From NCBI GenBank assembly GCA_002338145.1, contig DDHP01000042.1:2373-35241 (forward strand): a DNA stretch of 32,869 nucleotides, read 5' to 3'. Positions 8,621 through 15,576 of the stretch are shown piece by piece; position 1 is the stretch's first letter, and each line of letters opens with the position of its first letter. The stretch comes from Deferribacteraceae bacterium UBA1873. Lineage in GTDB: Bacteria > Chrysiogenota > Deferribacteres > Deferribacterales > Flexistipitaceae. Both the position numbers and the translations under genes were made by a program. The notes below the pieces were generated by a model, which saw nothing but the letters and a program-made list of their open reading frames with translations, was not told the DNA's origin and did no database searches.

Positions 8621-8643
8621 TAAATTATGAAAATTTCTATAAT
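8614..8643 (+). promoter_or_regulatory. Candidate sigma-70 promoter of ferritin gene
   Basis: TTTACA (8614-8619, five of six consensus bases) is followed after 18 bases by a perfect TATAAT (8638-8643). The ferritin ATG is at 8695. I saw no clear Fur box, but the surrounding DNA is too AT-rich for one to stand out. Confidence 0.55.
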
Positions 8644-8694
8644 TAAAAAATAAAATATGTTATACATACAGTCAATAAATAAAGGAGGTGTTTT

Positions 8695-9207
8695 ATGATA
8701 AGTACAAAAATGGCAAAAGCTTTGAATGAACAGCTAAACAAAGAGTTTTACTCTGCATATCTCTATTTGGGAATGTCGGCCTGGAGCGAATTAAAAGGGC
8801 TAAAAGGTTTCGCCAACTGGTTTTACGTTCAGCATCAAGAGGAAACCATCCACGCTATGAAATTTTACAACTATATTCTCGATCAGGGAGCTGATGTAAA
8901 TCTACTGAGCATCGACAAACCGGAAGCAAATTTCAAATCCACTTTGGAAATTTTTAAAAAAACCTTAGAACATGAGCAATTTATCACAAAAAGTATTTAC
9001 GGGCTTGTGGATTTGGCTTTGGAAGAAAAAGATCATGCAACAAATGCTTTTTTACAGTGGTTTGTCAATGAGCAGGTTGAAGAAGAGTCTTCTGTCTCTG
9101 AAATTATAGATAAATTAAAGCTGGTGGACGATAAAGGTAATGGTATTTTTATGATAGACAAAGAATTAAGTGGAAGAACATTTACTCCGAATACCGGCAC
9201 CATATAG
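8695..9207 (+). CDS. ftnA: Non-heme ferritin
   Basis: Ferritin oxidises Fe(II) at a di-iron ferroxidase centre and stores Fe(III) mineral inside a 24-subunit shell. The 170-residue product has the four-helix ferritin fold, and every ligand of the Escherichia coli FtnA centre is present at the same number: Glu17, Tyr24, Glu50, His53, Glu94, Gln127 and Glu130. There is no heme-binding methionine of bacterioferritin type at the expected helix. The ATG has a strong AAAGGAGGTG site. It is a single-gene unit; any read-through would enter the flagellar locus across the dyad at 9224-9273. Confidence 0.96.
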   Translation: MISTKMAKALNEQLNKEFYSAYLYLGMSAWSELKGLKGFANWFYVQHQEETIHAMKFYNYILDQGADVNLLSIDKPEANFKSTLEIFKKTLEHEQFITKSIYGLVDLALEEKDHATNAFLQWFVNEQVEEESSVSEIIDKLKLVDDKGNGIFMIDKELSGRTFTPNTGTI

Positions 9208-9223
9208 TTCTTGAATAAATAAT

Positions 9224-9273
9224 CTCATTTTGGCATGCCTGTTGCTTATAATGTAACAGGAGGCCAAAATGAG
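9224..9273 (+). promoter_or_regulatory. Inverted repeat hiding the SD and start codon of the flagellar lipoprotein gene
   Basis: CTCATTTTGGC (9224-9234) pairs perfectly with GCCAAAATGAG (9263-9273). Inside it CCTGTT (9238-9243) pairs with AACAGG (9255-9260), leaving a 3x2 internal loop and an 11-base loop. The 3' arm contains the Shine-Dalgarno AGGAGG (9258-9263) and the ATG at 9269. The 5' arm contains the sigma-54 promoter, so only RNA made from further upstream would carry both arms. It may also act as a boundary after ferritin, although no T-run follows. Confidence 0.7.
9230..9246 (+). promoter_or_regulatory. Sigma-54 (-24/-12) promoter of the flagellar operon
   Basis: TTGGCATGCCTGTTGCT matches the sigma-54 consensus TTGGCAC-N5-TTGCW in all but the C after GGCA. 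GG (9232-9233) and GC (9244-9245) are separated by exactly 10 bases. The predicted start is near 9257, giving a leader of about 12 bases that begins at the Shine-Dalgarno sequence. Sigma-54 control of basal-body genes is known in many flagellated Gram-negatives. Confidence 0.8.
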
Positions 9274-9904
9274 GAAAATTTTACTTACATTCATTCTTTT
9301 TACCTTTCTTACCGGTTGCAGCGGTGTTCAGACTACATTGGAAGATACCTACGACCTGCTGGACTCTTCCACAGGATTTGTATATTTTGCAGCTCTGGTT
9401 GAAGTTAATTCCAATTTTTCCTCTTTATTATATGACAAAACAAAAGCCGACTATAAAAATTATACCGCTAAATACTATGAAAAGCTTCCTATAGGTAAGA
9501 AATATTTTGTTATGACGGCAAAAATAATCGGTATTGATAAAACTGTCTATACAAATGAGTATACAGAAGCAATGAAAAATTTCATCAGACTTAACAAGCT
9601 GGGAACCATCACAGATTCACCGGAAAAAGCGGACATAATCGTAGTAACCAATATCGAAAATTCGTTTAACCGAAATTACGGGGAAAATTTTTCCAAAGTA
9701 TCCATAACATTTTTCAAACCGGATAACACAATAGTATTTTACACTAAAGTAAAAAGTGTATCCAGATCTGACAGAAATTTCTTTTACCACCCCACCAAGA
9801 AAGCACGGCCTGTTGAATATCTGGCTGTAAAGGGTTTTGAAAGGCTGATTAATAAATCATTTGAAAAGCTATACTATCGTGAAGATACACAGGAGGACAC
9901 ATAA
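9269..9904 (+). CDS. Uncharacterised lipoprotein, first gene of the flagellar operon
   Basis: I do not recognise this 211-residue protein. It has a lipoprotein signal with lipobox LTGC (Cys17), so it should be anchored in an outer or inner membrane facing the periplasm. The mature part alternates beta-like stretches (KKYFVMTAKIIGI, KADIIVVTNIE, KVSITFFKPDNTIVFYTKVKS) with short helices, as in small periplasmic lipoproteins. It is under the sigma-54 promoter and its TAA overlaps the flgF ATG (TAATG), so it is translated together with the distal rod protein. A flagellar outer-membrane or ring-accessory role, comparable to FlgO/FlgP-type proteins, is reasonable but not shown by similarity. Confidence 0.75.
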   Translation: MRKILLTFILFTFLTGCSGVQTTLEDTYDLLDSSTGFVYFAALVEVNSNFSSLLYDKTKADYKNYTAKYYEKLPIGKKYFVMTAKIIGIDKTVYTNEYTEAMKNFIRLNKLGTITDSPEKADIIVVTNIENSFNRNYGENFSKVSITFFKPDNTIVFYTKVKSVSRSDRNFFYHPTKKARPVEYLAVKGFERLINKSFEKLYYREDTQEDT

Positions 9905-10671
9905 TGTTAAACGGTCTGTATGTTGCCACAAGCGGTATGCTAATGCAGGAAAAAAGGGTTGACATGATAAGTAACAATCTAGCCAATGCAAGTACAAACG
10001 GCTATAAAAAAGAAACCCCCACATTTTCTTTGTATAAACCGAAAGTAGACGGCGGATACCCGGAAACTGTTATAAGAAATTCCACTTACAACAAAACAAT
10101 CAATTCAACAGTAAAACTGGAAAATATCTATACTGATTTTAGTGTGGGAAGTATAAGAGAAACAGGGAATGAACTGGATCTCGCTCTTGAAAGTAAAAAC
10201 ACATTTTTTGTTGTGGATACACCTTATGGCATTCGTTTTACAAGAGACGGTAATTTTGAAATTGATAATGAAGGATTTTTGGTAAATCAGGACGGTTTCA
10301 GGGTATTGGGGCAAAACCCGGAGAATGACCAGGGGATAATGATACCGGAGGAAAACTTTTCAATAACACCAAACGGGGAGATTTTTGCTAACGGAATTAT
10401 GCAGGACCAAATATATATTGCAGAATTTGATGATACACAAAATTTGCAAAAAGTAGGGCGAAACCTTTACACCGCCGTCAATACACTGCCTAATGATGCA
10501 GGAAACCCACAGATTATTCAGGGGGCGATTGAAGGCAGTAATATCAACGTAATGAAAGAAATGGTTTCAATGATAGATGCCCAGAGAGGCTATGAAACGT
10601 ATCAGAAAGTAGTCCAGACAATGGATGAACTTAATCAGCAGGCAGCATCAACGATAGGGCGCTTAAGTTAA
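9904..10671 (+). CDS. flgF: Flagellar proximal-rod protein FlgF (FlgF/FlgG family)
   Basis: This is a 255-residue flagellar rod protein exported through the flagellar secretion system. The N-terminal rod signature (LYVATSGMLMQEKRVDMISNNLANASTNGYKK) and the C-terminal heptad region (GSNINVMKEMVSMIDAQRGYETYQKVVQTMDELNQQA) flank a beta-rich middle with FVVDTPYGIRFTRDGNFE. It is placed before flgG and is less canonical than the FlgG that follows, which is the usual reason to call it FlgF. The start codon overlaps the stop of the preceding lipoprotein gene, and no separate ribosome site beyond AGGAGG in that gene is needed. Confidence 0.9.
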   Translation: MLNGLYVATSGMLMQEKRVDMISNNLANASTNGYKKETPTFSLYKPKVDGGYPETVIRNSTYNKTINSTVKLENIYTDFSVGSIRETGNELDLALESKNTFFVVDTPYGIRFTRDGNFEIDNEGFLVNQDGFRVLGQNPENDQGIMIPEENFSITPNGEIFANGIMQDQIYIAEFDDTQNLQKVGRNLYTAVNTLPNDAGNPQIIQGAIEGSNINVMKEMVSMIDAQRGYETYQKVVQTMDELNQQAASTIGRLS

Positions 10672-10695
10672 TAAATCTTTAAACAGGAGGTAATA

Positions 10696-11484
10696 ATGTT
10701 AAGGTCATTATGGACGGCAGCAAGTGGTATGACAGCACAACAAACTAACATAGACAACATTGCCAACAACTTGGCAAATGTTAACACAGTAGGGTTTAAG
10801 AAATCCAGGACAAACTTTGAAGATCTTATGTATCAGGAAATAAAACCGGCAGGTGCAGTAACTGCAGCAGGGATTAACAATCCCACTGGTCTTCAGATAG
10901 GATTGGGAACAAAAGTAGTCTCAACTGAAAAAATATTTACTCAGGGAAATTTTCAGCAAACCGGTAATCAACTTGATGTTACTATCGAGGGAGACGGTTT
11001 TTTTCAAATAACTTTGCCGGATGGAAATATCGCCTATACTCGTAACGGTGCTTTTAAAGTTAACGCTGACGGAGATGTAGTAACCTCCCAGGGTTATCTT
11101 TTGGAGCCGGGGATTAATATCCCTGAAGATGCTTTGGAAGTGGGTATTGGCGAAGACGGAACTGTATCGGTTATCATGCCAGGCCAGCAGGAGGCAGATG
11201 AAGTCGGCGCAATTGAAACGGTGCGCTTTATAAACCCAAGTGGATTAAGGGCAATAGGGAAAAATTTGTTTACGCCAACAGATGCAAGCGGTGACCCACA
11301 AGCGGGAGTTCCGGGGGAAGAGGGTTTTGGAACACTTGCACAAGGGGGGCTGGAGATGAGCAATGTAAATATTGTGGAGTCTATGGTTAATATGATTACC
11401 GGTCAGAGAGCTTATGAAGTTAATTCAAAAGCTATACAAACGGGCGATGAAATGTTACAGATTGTAAATAATCTTAAGAGGTAA
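10696..11484 (+). CDS. flgG: Flagellar distal-rod protein FlgG
   Basis: FlgG builds the distal rod that passes through the P and L rings. The 262 residues are a close match to the family: LRSLWTAASGMTAQQTNIDNIANNLANVNT at the start, LDVTIEGDGFFQI and AYTRNGAFKVNADGDVV in the middle, and SNVNIVESMVNMITGQRAYEVNSKAI at the end. Length is normal (about 260). AGGAGG precedes the ATG, and 24 bases separate it from flgF. Confidence 0.97.
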   Translation: MLRSLWTAASGMTAQQTNIDNIANNLANVNTVGFKKSRTNFEDLMYQEIKPAGAVTAAGINNPTGLQIGLGTKVVSTEKIFTQGNFQQTGNQLDVTIEGDGFFQITLPDGNIAYTRNGAFKVNADGDVVTSQGYLLEPGINIPEDALEVGIGEDGTVSVIMPGQQEADEVGAIETVRFINPSGLRAIGKNLFTPTDASGDPQAGVPGEEGFGTLAQGGLEMSNVNIVESMVNMITGQRAYEVNSKAIQTGDEMLQIVNNLKR

Positions 11485-11491
11485 TTATTAT

Positions 11492-12352
11492 ATGAGGTTC
11501 GTTGTACTGTGCTTTACATTTTTAGCATTTTGTAGCTTTAACATATTTGCTGAAAGCATCCACAAAATAGACAGTAACTGTCTTAAAATCAGCGATATCG
11601 CAAATGTGGATATTGATGCCCCTATAAAGTGTGGTTTTGACTATGGAGAAACATATAATCTTCATAAATATAAAATAAGAAATCTGGCTCAAAAATACAA
11701 TATCTCAGCAGAACAGCTGAAATACCATGGCAGTATCACAATACAGCGAAAAGGGAAAAAACTAACTGAAAAAAAACTGAAAAAAATACTCCTAAAAGCA
11801 CTGAAAGACCGTCATCCTGAGGTGGATATTGAAATAGAAAGACTACGTTTATCAAAAAATATATATACGAACGAAAAAGAAAATATCTTAATAGAACTTC
11901 CGGAAGAAACATTCGGATCTACTTATTTAACAGTTAGTAACGGTATAAATAATTTTAACGTATATGCATATATAAAAGGTTACAAGACTGTTTATGTTAC
12001 TACAGACCGTATATATAAGGAAAAACCCCTCAAAGGTAAAATTACGCTAAAAAAAGTTGATATAACTAACCTCAGAGATGAGCCTGTGGAAAATCCCGAT
12101 AAATATATAAGCAACAGGGTGATAGCATCAGGCAGGATACTGGATAAAAGCATGGTTATGAAAAAACCGGATATTCTCAAAGGGGAAAAAGTCAAAATTA
12201 TATTTAATGAAGATAATCTGCGTGTCTCAACGGAAGGAATCCTGCAGGAGCATGCATACATAGGAAAAATTGTCCGTGTGGAAAATACATCTTCAGGAAA
12301 AATAATTTCCGGCAAATACATAGGTAACGGACAGGTTACGACAACATACTGA
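11492..12352 (+). CDS. flgA: P-ring assembly chaperone FlgA
   Basis: FlgA is a periplasmic chaperone needed for FlgI to polymerise into the P ring. The 286-residue product has a signal peptide (about residues 1-20, ending NIFAES), a poorly conserved N-terminal part, and the C-terminal SAF-like domain: ITLKKVDITNLR, DKYISNRVIASGRILDKSMV, KGEKVKIIF and the typical IGKIVRVENTSSGKIISGK ending. It lies 7 bases after flgG with only a weak AAGAGG site inside the flgG end. The order flgG-flgA-flgH-flgI is a common arrangement outside the enterobacteria. Confidence 0.92.
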   Translation: MRFVVLCFTFLAFCSFNIFAESIHKIDSNCLKISDIANVDIDAPIKCGFDYGETYNLHKYKIRNLAQKYNISAEQLKYHGSITIQRKGKKLTEKKLKKILLKALKDRHPEVDIEIERLRLSKNIYTNEKENILIELPEETFGSTYLTVSNGINNFNVYAYIKGYKTVYVTTDRIYKEKPLKGKITLKKVDITNLRDEPVENPDKYISNRVIASGRILDKSMVMKKPDILKGEKVKIIFNEDNLRVSTEGILQEHAYIGKIVRVENTSSGKIISGKYIGNGQVTTTY

Positions 12353-12378
12353 TAATAAGTCCATTTTCAGGGGAATAA

Positions 12379-12427
12379 TTTCTGGTATACGTTTTGCTAT
12401 TAAAACTGTAAAGCAAATTACCAGGAG
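12379..12427 (+). promoter_or_regulatory. Inverted repeat hiding the flgH SD
   Basis: CTGGTA (12382-12387) pairs with TACCAG (12419-12424), and the stem extends outward with T-A and two G-U pairs to 12379/12427. Inside, TTTGCT (12393-12398) pairs with AGCAAA (12412-12417). The Shine-Dalgarno AGGAGG of flgH (12423-12428) lies in the 3' arm. Full-length operon RNA from flgA would contain both arms, whereas RNA from the embedded sigma-54-like promoter would not. Confidence 0.55.
12382..12398 (+). promoter_or_regulatory. Sigma-54-like promoter before flgH
   Basis: CTGGTATACGTTTTGCT has GG (12384-12385) and GC (12396-12397) exactly 10 bases apart, with YTGG and TTGCT matching consensus, but lacks the CAC after GG. 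The predicted start is near 12409, 25 bases before the flgH ATG. It sits in an 81-base gap, the widest between flgF and flgJ, which fits an internal promoter. Confidence 0.5.
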
Positions 12428-12433
12428 GACGAG

Positions 12434-13153
12434 ATGGCTAAAACATATTTTCTTTTTTTTATTCTTATATCGTTTCTTTTTATCGGATGTTCAAAAAGAG
12501 TCGATCTTGAAACAGACATTCCAGAAAATAGTTACAAACAGGAAGTTGAAGCATACAATAAAATGCTTGAAAGACAAAGTTCCACACCCTCCCTCTGGAA
12601 TGCAGGGAGCAACGTCTCTACTTTGTTTCCAGATTACAAAGCCAGAACAATCGGCGACATCATAACGATAGAAATTGCTGAGCAAGCATCTGCCAGTAAC
12701 TCCAGTTCAGCCAGCACTTCCAAATCAAGCAGTTACAATTCCGGAATTGATAATGTTTTAGGTTTGCCAACTGATTTTGGAATAAACAATTTTCTTAGAA
12801 TGGGCAATCCACTCGATCCTACCGTTCAAGCAGACACCAGCAACAATTTTGACGGAAATGGCCAAATTCAAAAATCAGATTCAGTAACAGCTACAATAGC
12901 TGCAAGGGTGGTAAACGTGTTACCCTCCGGAAATCTTGTAATTGAAGGACACAGAGAAATTATCGTAGACGGGGAAAAGCAGATTATAACAATAAAAGGG
13001 CTTGTAAGACCAAAAGATATAGACGCTAACAACACTGTTTCATCCTCAGCAATAGCAGATGCCCAAATACGATACAGTGGTAACGGTATAATAACAAATG
13101 CCACAAGAAAAGGCTGGCTATCCAACGCTATTGATTGGGTGTGGCCATTCTAA
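12434..13153 (+). CDS. flgH: Flagellar L-ring protein FlgH
   Basis: FlgH is the outer-membrane lipoprotein that forms the L ring, the bushing around the distal rod. The 239 residues have a lipobox with Cys19 (LFIGC), then the family signatures SLWNAGS and LFPDYKARTIGDIITIEI, a Ser-rich stretch (residues about 80-95), and the C-terminal NVLPSGNLVIEGHREI, ITIKGLVRPKDIDANNTV and DAQIRYSGNG segments. Length is typical. The ATG follows AGGAGGACGAG. Its last bases overlap an alternative in-frame opening of flgI, but the real flgI start lies after the stop. Confidence 0.97.
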   Translation: MAKTYFLFFILISFLFIGCSKRVDLETDIPENSYKQEVEAYNKMLERQSSTPSLWNAGSNVSTLFPDYKARTIGDIITIEIAEQASASNSSSASTSKSSSYNSGIDNVLGLPTDFGINNFLRMGNPLDPTVQADTSNNFDGNGQIQKSDSVTATIAARVVNVLPSGNLVIEGHREIIVDGEKQIITIKGLVRPKDIDANNTVSSSAIADAQIRYSGNGIITNATRKGWLSNAIDWVWPF

Positions 13154-13167
13154 GTAAGGAGGGGAAA

Positions 13168-14253
13168 ATGAAAAAATTACTGATAATTTTTGTTTTAATT
13201 ATAAGCACAAACAGTTTTGCAGCAATCAAGCTGAAAAATATTGCTAAAGTGGAAGGAATAAGAGCAAACCAGCTTATAGGATATGGACTGGTGGTTGGAC
13301 TTAACGGTACCGGCGATAAATCCAGAACCGAATTCACCAACCAATCACTTGTAAATATGCTTTCAAGGATGGGGGTAACTGTAAATCAGGATGACGTAAA
13401 AGTTGAAAATGTCGCAGCAGTTATGGTTACAGCAACCTTGCCCCCTTTCGCAAAGGCGGGCTCAGAGATGGATGTAACAATATCATCCATAGGCGATGCA
13501 GAAAGCCTCGAAGGTGGAACACTTCTTTTAACACCGCTTAAAGCACCTAACGGAGAGGTATACGCAGTGGCTCAGGGTCCGATAACCGTAGGCGGCATGA
13601 ATGTCTCGGCAGGCGGAACAAACACAACTAAGAACCACCCCACAGTTGGTCGCATCCCCAATGGAGCAATTATAGAAAAGGAAATCCCCTACCAGCTGAA
13701 ACAAACATATATTACCCTTAATTTTAATAATATGAGTATCTCGAATATTGTAGAAGCAAAAAACAGGATTAATACAATTTTTAACGAAAAAATTGCAGAA
13801 ATATCCAGCCCCGGGAGCTTACAAATAGCTATTCCCGGTGAATTCAGAAATAGGTATTACGAATTTCTGGATGAAGTTCTTAAGGTTGAAATAATCCCGG
13901 AAGATTTTGCCAAGGTTGTCGTAGATGAAAGAACAGGAACAATTGTAATGGGCTCGGATGTCAGAGTAAGCGCTGTGGCAATTTCCCACGGCAATTTAAC
14001 AATAAAAGTCAACAGTACTGTCAACGTAAACCAACCAGGGCCATTTAGCAGAGGTCAAACTGTTATCACAGGGGAAACCGATGTAAATATAGAAGAAGAA
14101 GAAGGAAAAATGATGATGTTACCTGAGCCTGTAAGGATAAGCGATTTGGTGAAGGCGCTGAACTCCATCGGTGTTTCCCCCAGAGATTTAATAGCCATAC
14201 TGCAGTCTATCAAAGCAGCAGGTGCTCTCCACGGAAAGCTGGAGGTAATATAA
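13168..14253 (+). CDS. flgI: Flagellar P-ring protein FlgI
   Basis: FlgI forms the P ring in the peptidoglycan layer. I start it at 13168 because AAGGAGGGG lies just before this ATG and a signal peptide follows directly (KKLLIIFVLIISTNSFA); a frame opening at 13135 would run inside flgH. The mature protein shows KLKNIAKVEGIRANQLIGYGLVVGLNGTGDK, NVAAVMVTATLPPFAKAGSEMDVTISSIGDA, and the C-terminal SDLVKALNSIGVSPRDLIAILQSIKAAGALHG. The 361 residues are a normal length. Its stop overlaps the flgJ start as TAATG. Confidence 0.97.
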   Translation: MKKLLIIFVLIISTNSFAAIKLKNIAKVEGIRANQLIGYGLVVGLNGTGDKSRTEFTNQSLVNMLSRMGVTVNQDDVKVENVAAVMVTATLPPFAKAGSEMDVTISSIGDAESLEGGTLLLTPLKAPNGEVYAVAQGPITVGGMNVSAGGTNTTKNHPTVGRIPNGAIIEKEIPYQLKQTYITLNFNNMSISNIVEAKNRINTIFNEKIAEISSPGSLQIAIPGEFRNRYYEFLDEVLKVEIIPEDFAKVVVDERTGTIVMGSDVRVSAVAISHGNLTIKVNSTVNVNQPGPFSRGQTVITGETDVNIEEEEGKMMMLPEPVRISDLVKALNSIGVSPRDLIAILQSIKAAGALHGKLEVI

Positions 14254-14657
14254 TGGAAATTAATAACATTAACAATCCTGGTATTGAAATGTCAAATATT
14301 GACAAAAAGGAAAAGCTTAAAGATTTATGCACACAGTTTGAAAGTTTCTTTTACCACATGATACTCAAGGCGGGCAGGAGCAGTTCAATAGAATCTGATC
14401 TTGTAGAAAAATCCAGGGGAGAAGAAGTCTTTACTGAAATGTTTGACAGAAAAGTTTCCGAAATAGCCGCGGAAAACACTCAAGGTGGGCTAAAAGAAAT
14501 ACTTTTCGACTATCTGCAACAAAAATTACCGGATAACAAAACGGAACATGGAAAAAAATTCCCCGGCAAAATGAATGAACATTCTAAAAAGGGTAATTTT
14601 TACACTAATATCCAGCAAAATAGGACAGAAAGTATTGGCATAGACATTGCTTCATAA
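14253..14657 (+). CDS. flgJ: FlgJ-type rod-binding protein without muramidase domain
   Basis: The 134-residue protein corresponds to the N-terminal rod-capping half of FlgJ: residues about 20-95 (LCTQFESFFYHMILKAGR, GEEVFTEMFDRKVSEIAAE, GGLKEILFDYL) match the rod-binding family. The glucosaminidase/muramidase half found in enterobacterial FlgJ is absent, as in many other phyla, so another enzyme must open the cell wall for the rod. The last 35 residues are Lys- and Asn-rich and probably disordered. It is coupled to flgI through TAATG and is the last gene before the sigma-28 promoter of flgM. Confidence 0.88.
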   Translation: MEINNINNPGIEMSNIDKKEKLKDLCTQFESFFYHMILKAGRSSSIESDLVEKSRGEEVFTEMFDRKVSEIAAENTQGGLKEILFDYLQQKLPDNKTEHGKKFPGKMNEHSKKGNFYTNIQQNRTESIGIDIAS

Positions 14658-14704
14658 AAAAGTAAGAAAGCGAAGGAGGCAGCGTGAGAGGTTGTAATTT
14701 TTGC

Positions 14705-14731
14705 TAAAGTATTTTATAATTTCGCCGATTA
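14705..14731 (+). promoter_or_regulatory. Sigma-28 (FliA) promoter of flgM
   Basis: TAAA (14705-14708), 15 bases, then GCCGATTA (14724-14731) matches the sigma-28 consensus TAAA-N15-GCCGATAA in all but one base. The flgM ATG follows at 14756 with GGAGGAG. This marks the start of the late (class 3) part of the locus. Confidence 0.85.
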
Positions 14732-14755
14732 CCCTGTTGTAAACGGAGGAGCAAA

Positions 14756-15052
14756 ATGAGAATTGAAGACAAAGTAAACATTGCTTACGAGAAAGTAAAC
14801 ACAGCTGCCAAAAAAGATAATGCGGAAGCTAAAAAACAAGTAGACAAAGCGGCATCTGAGTCTGACAGGCTGGTGCTTTCAAACGAAGCCAGGAAAGTGG
14901 CGGAACTTAAAGATGCTGTAAGATCTTCTCCAGACATAAGACAGGACAGGGTAAACGAAATTCGTGAGCAAATTAAGTCAAACACTTACAATATCAGCGG
15001 GCAGAAAGTAGCTGAAAAAGTTGTAAACGCGGCTATCGACGACCTCTTCTAA
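14756..15052 (+). CDS. flgM: Anti-sigma-28 factor FlgM
   Basis: FlgM holds sigma-28 inactive until the hook is complete and is then exported through the flagellum. The 98-residue, highly charged product has the disordered Ala/Lys-rich N-terminal half and the C-terminal sigma-binding region (DRVNEIREQIKSNTYNISGQKVAEKVVNAAIDDLF), where the I-R-x-x-I-x-x-G-x-Y-x-I pattern is typical. It is expressed from a sigma-28 promoter, which gives the usual feedback loop, and it precedes flgN-flgK-flgL. Confidence 0.93.
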   Translation: MRIEDKVNIAYEKVNTAAKKDNAEAKKQVDKAASESDRLVLSNEARKVAELKDAVRSSPDIRQDRVNEIREQIKSNTYNISGQKVAEKVVNAAIDDLF

Positions 15053-15087
15053 AATTACCTTCGCTTAATTCGGAGATGGAGGCTACA

Positions 15088-15567
15088 ATGGAAAGAATCC
15101 AGGACCTTATAACTATATTGGAATCGCAGTATGCCCTGTATCAGGATATGCTGGAAGTTCTGAAAAGTGAAAGGGAAAGTATTACTAAATGGGAAATAGA
15201 TAAGACAATCGAATTGGCTAAGTCAAAAGATACACTGTTGTACAAGGAAAAGCTTTTGGACGAAGCCAGAAATAAGCTGATGAAGAAAATTCAGCATGAC
15301 ACCAATCACAATTCATCCACACTCAGAGAGCTTGCTGACAGAATCGAGGACAGCGAGACTAAAGAAAAACTTCGCACTCTAAGAAAAGATTTGATTCACA
15401 TTACTAATGAGATACAATCGGAAAATATTTCGATAAAAATGCTTTACAATACTAATCTCAAGCTTATTTCCGACTTTTTTGAAAAAATTGGTCTTTCTGA
15501 ATCCGGTGTTTATATGCCGGGCGGAATGGGGACCAAAAAGGCAGCTTCTTTCAGCAGAAGCGCTTAG
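15088..15567 (+). CDS. flgN: FlgN-family flagellar export chaperone
   Basis: FlgN escorts the hook-junction proteins FlgK and FlgL to the export gate and lies directly before flgK here, as expected. The 159-residue product is almost entirely alpha-helical with long charged coiled-coil stretches (IQDLITILESQYALYQDMLEVLKSERESI and RELADRIEDSETKEKL), typical of the family though weakly conserved in sequence. I use the ATG at 15088, which has GGAGG six bases upstream; the ATG at 15076 lacks room for a ribosome site. The stop lies 9 bases before flgK. Confidence 0.85.
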   Translation: MERIQDLITILESQYALYQDMLEVLKSERESITKWEIDKTIELAKSKDTLLYKEKLLDEARNKLMKKIQHDTNHNSSTLRELADRIEDSETKEKLRTLRKDLIHITNEIQSENISIKMLYNTNLKLISDFFEKIGLSESGVYMPGGMGTKKAASFSRSA

Positions 15568-15576
15568 GAGACTATT

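Noticed and set aside
13135..13167. Upstream start for flgI
   Set aside because: It would overlap flgH and place 11 residues before a clear signal peptide; the ATG at 13168 has a strong AAGGAGGGG.
14690..14704. Possible sigma-54 site before flgM
   Set aside because: GG and GC are 11 bases apart instead of 10 and the rest does not match; the sigma-28 promoter explains the gene.
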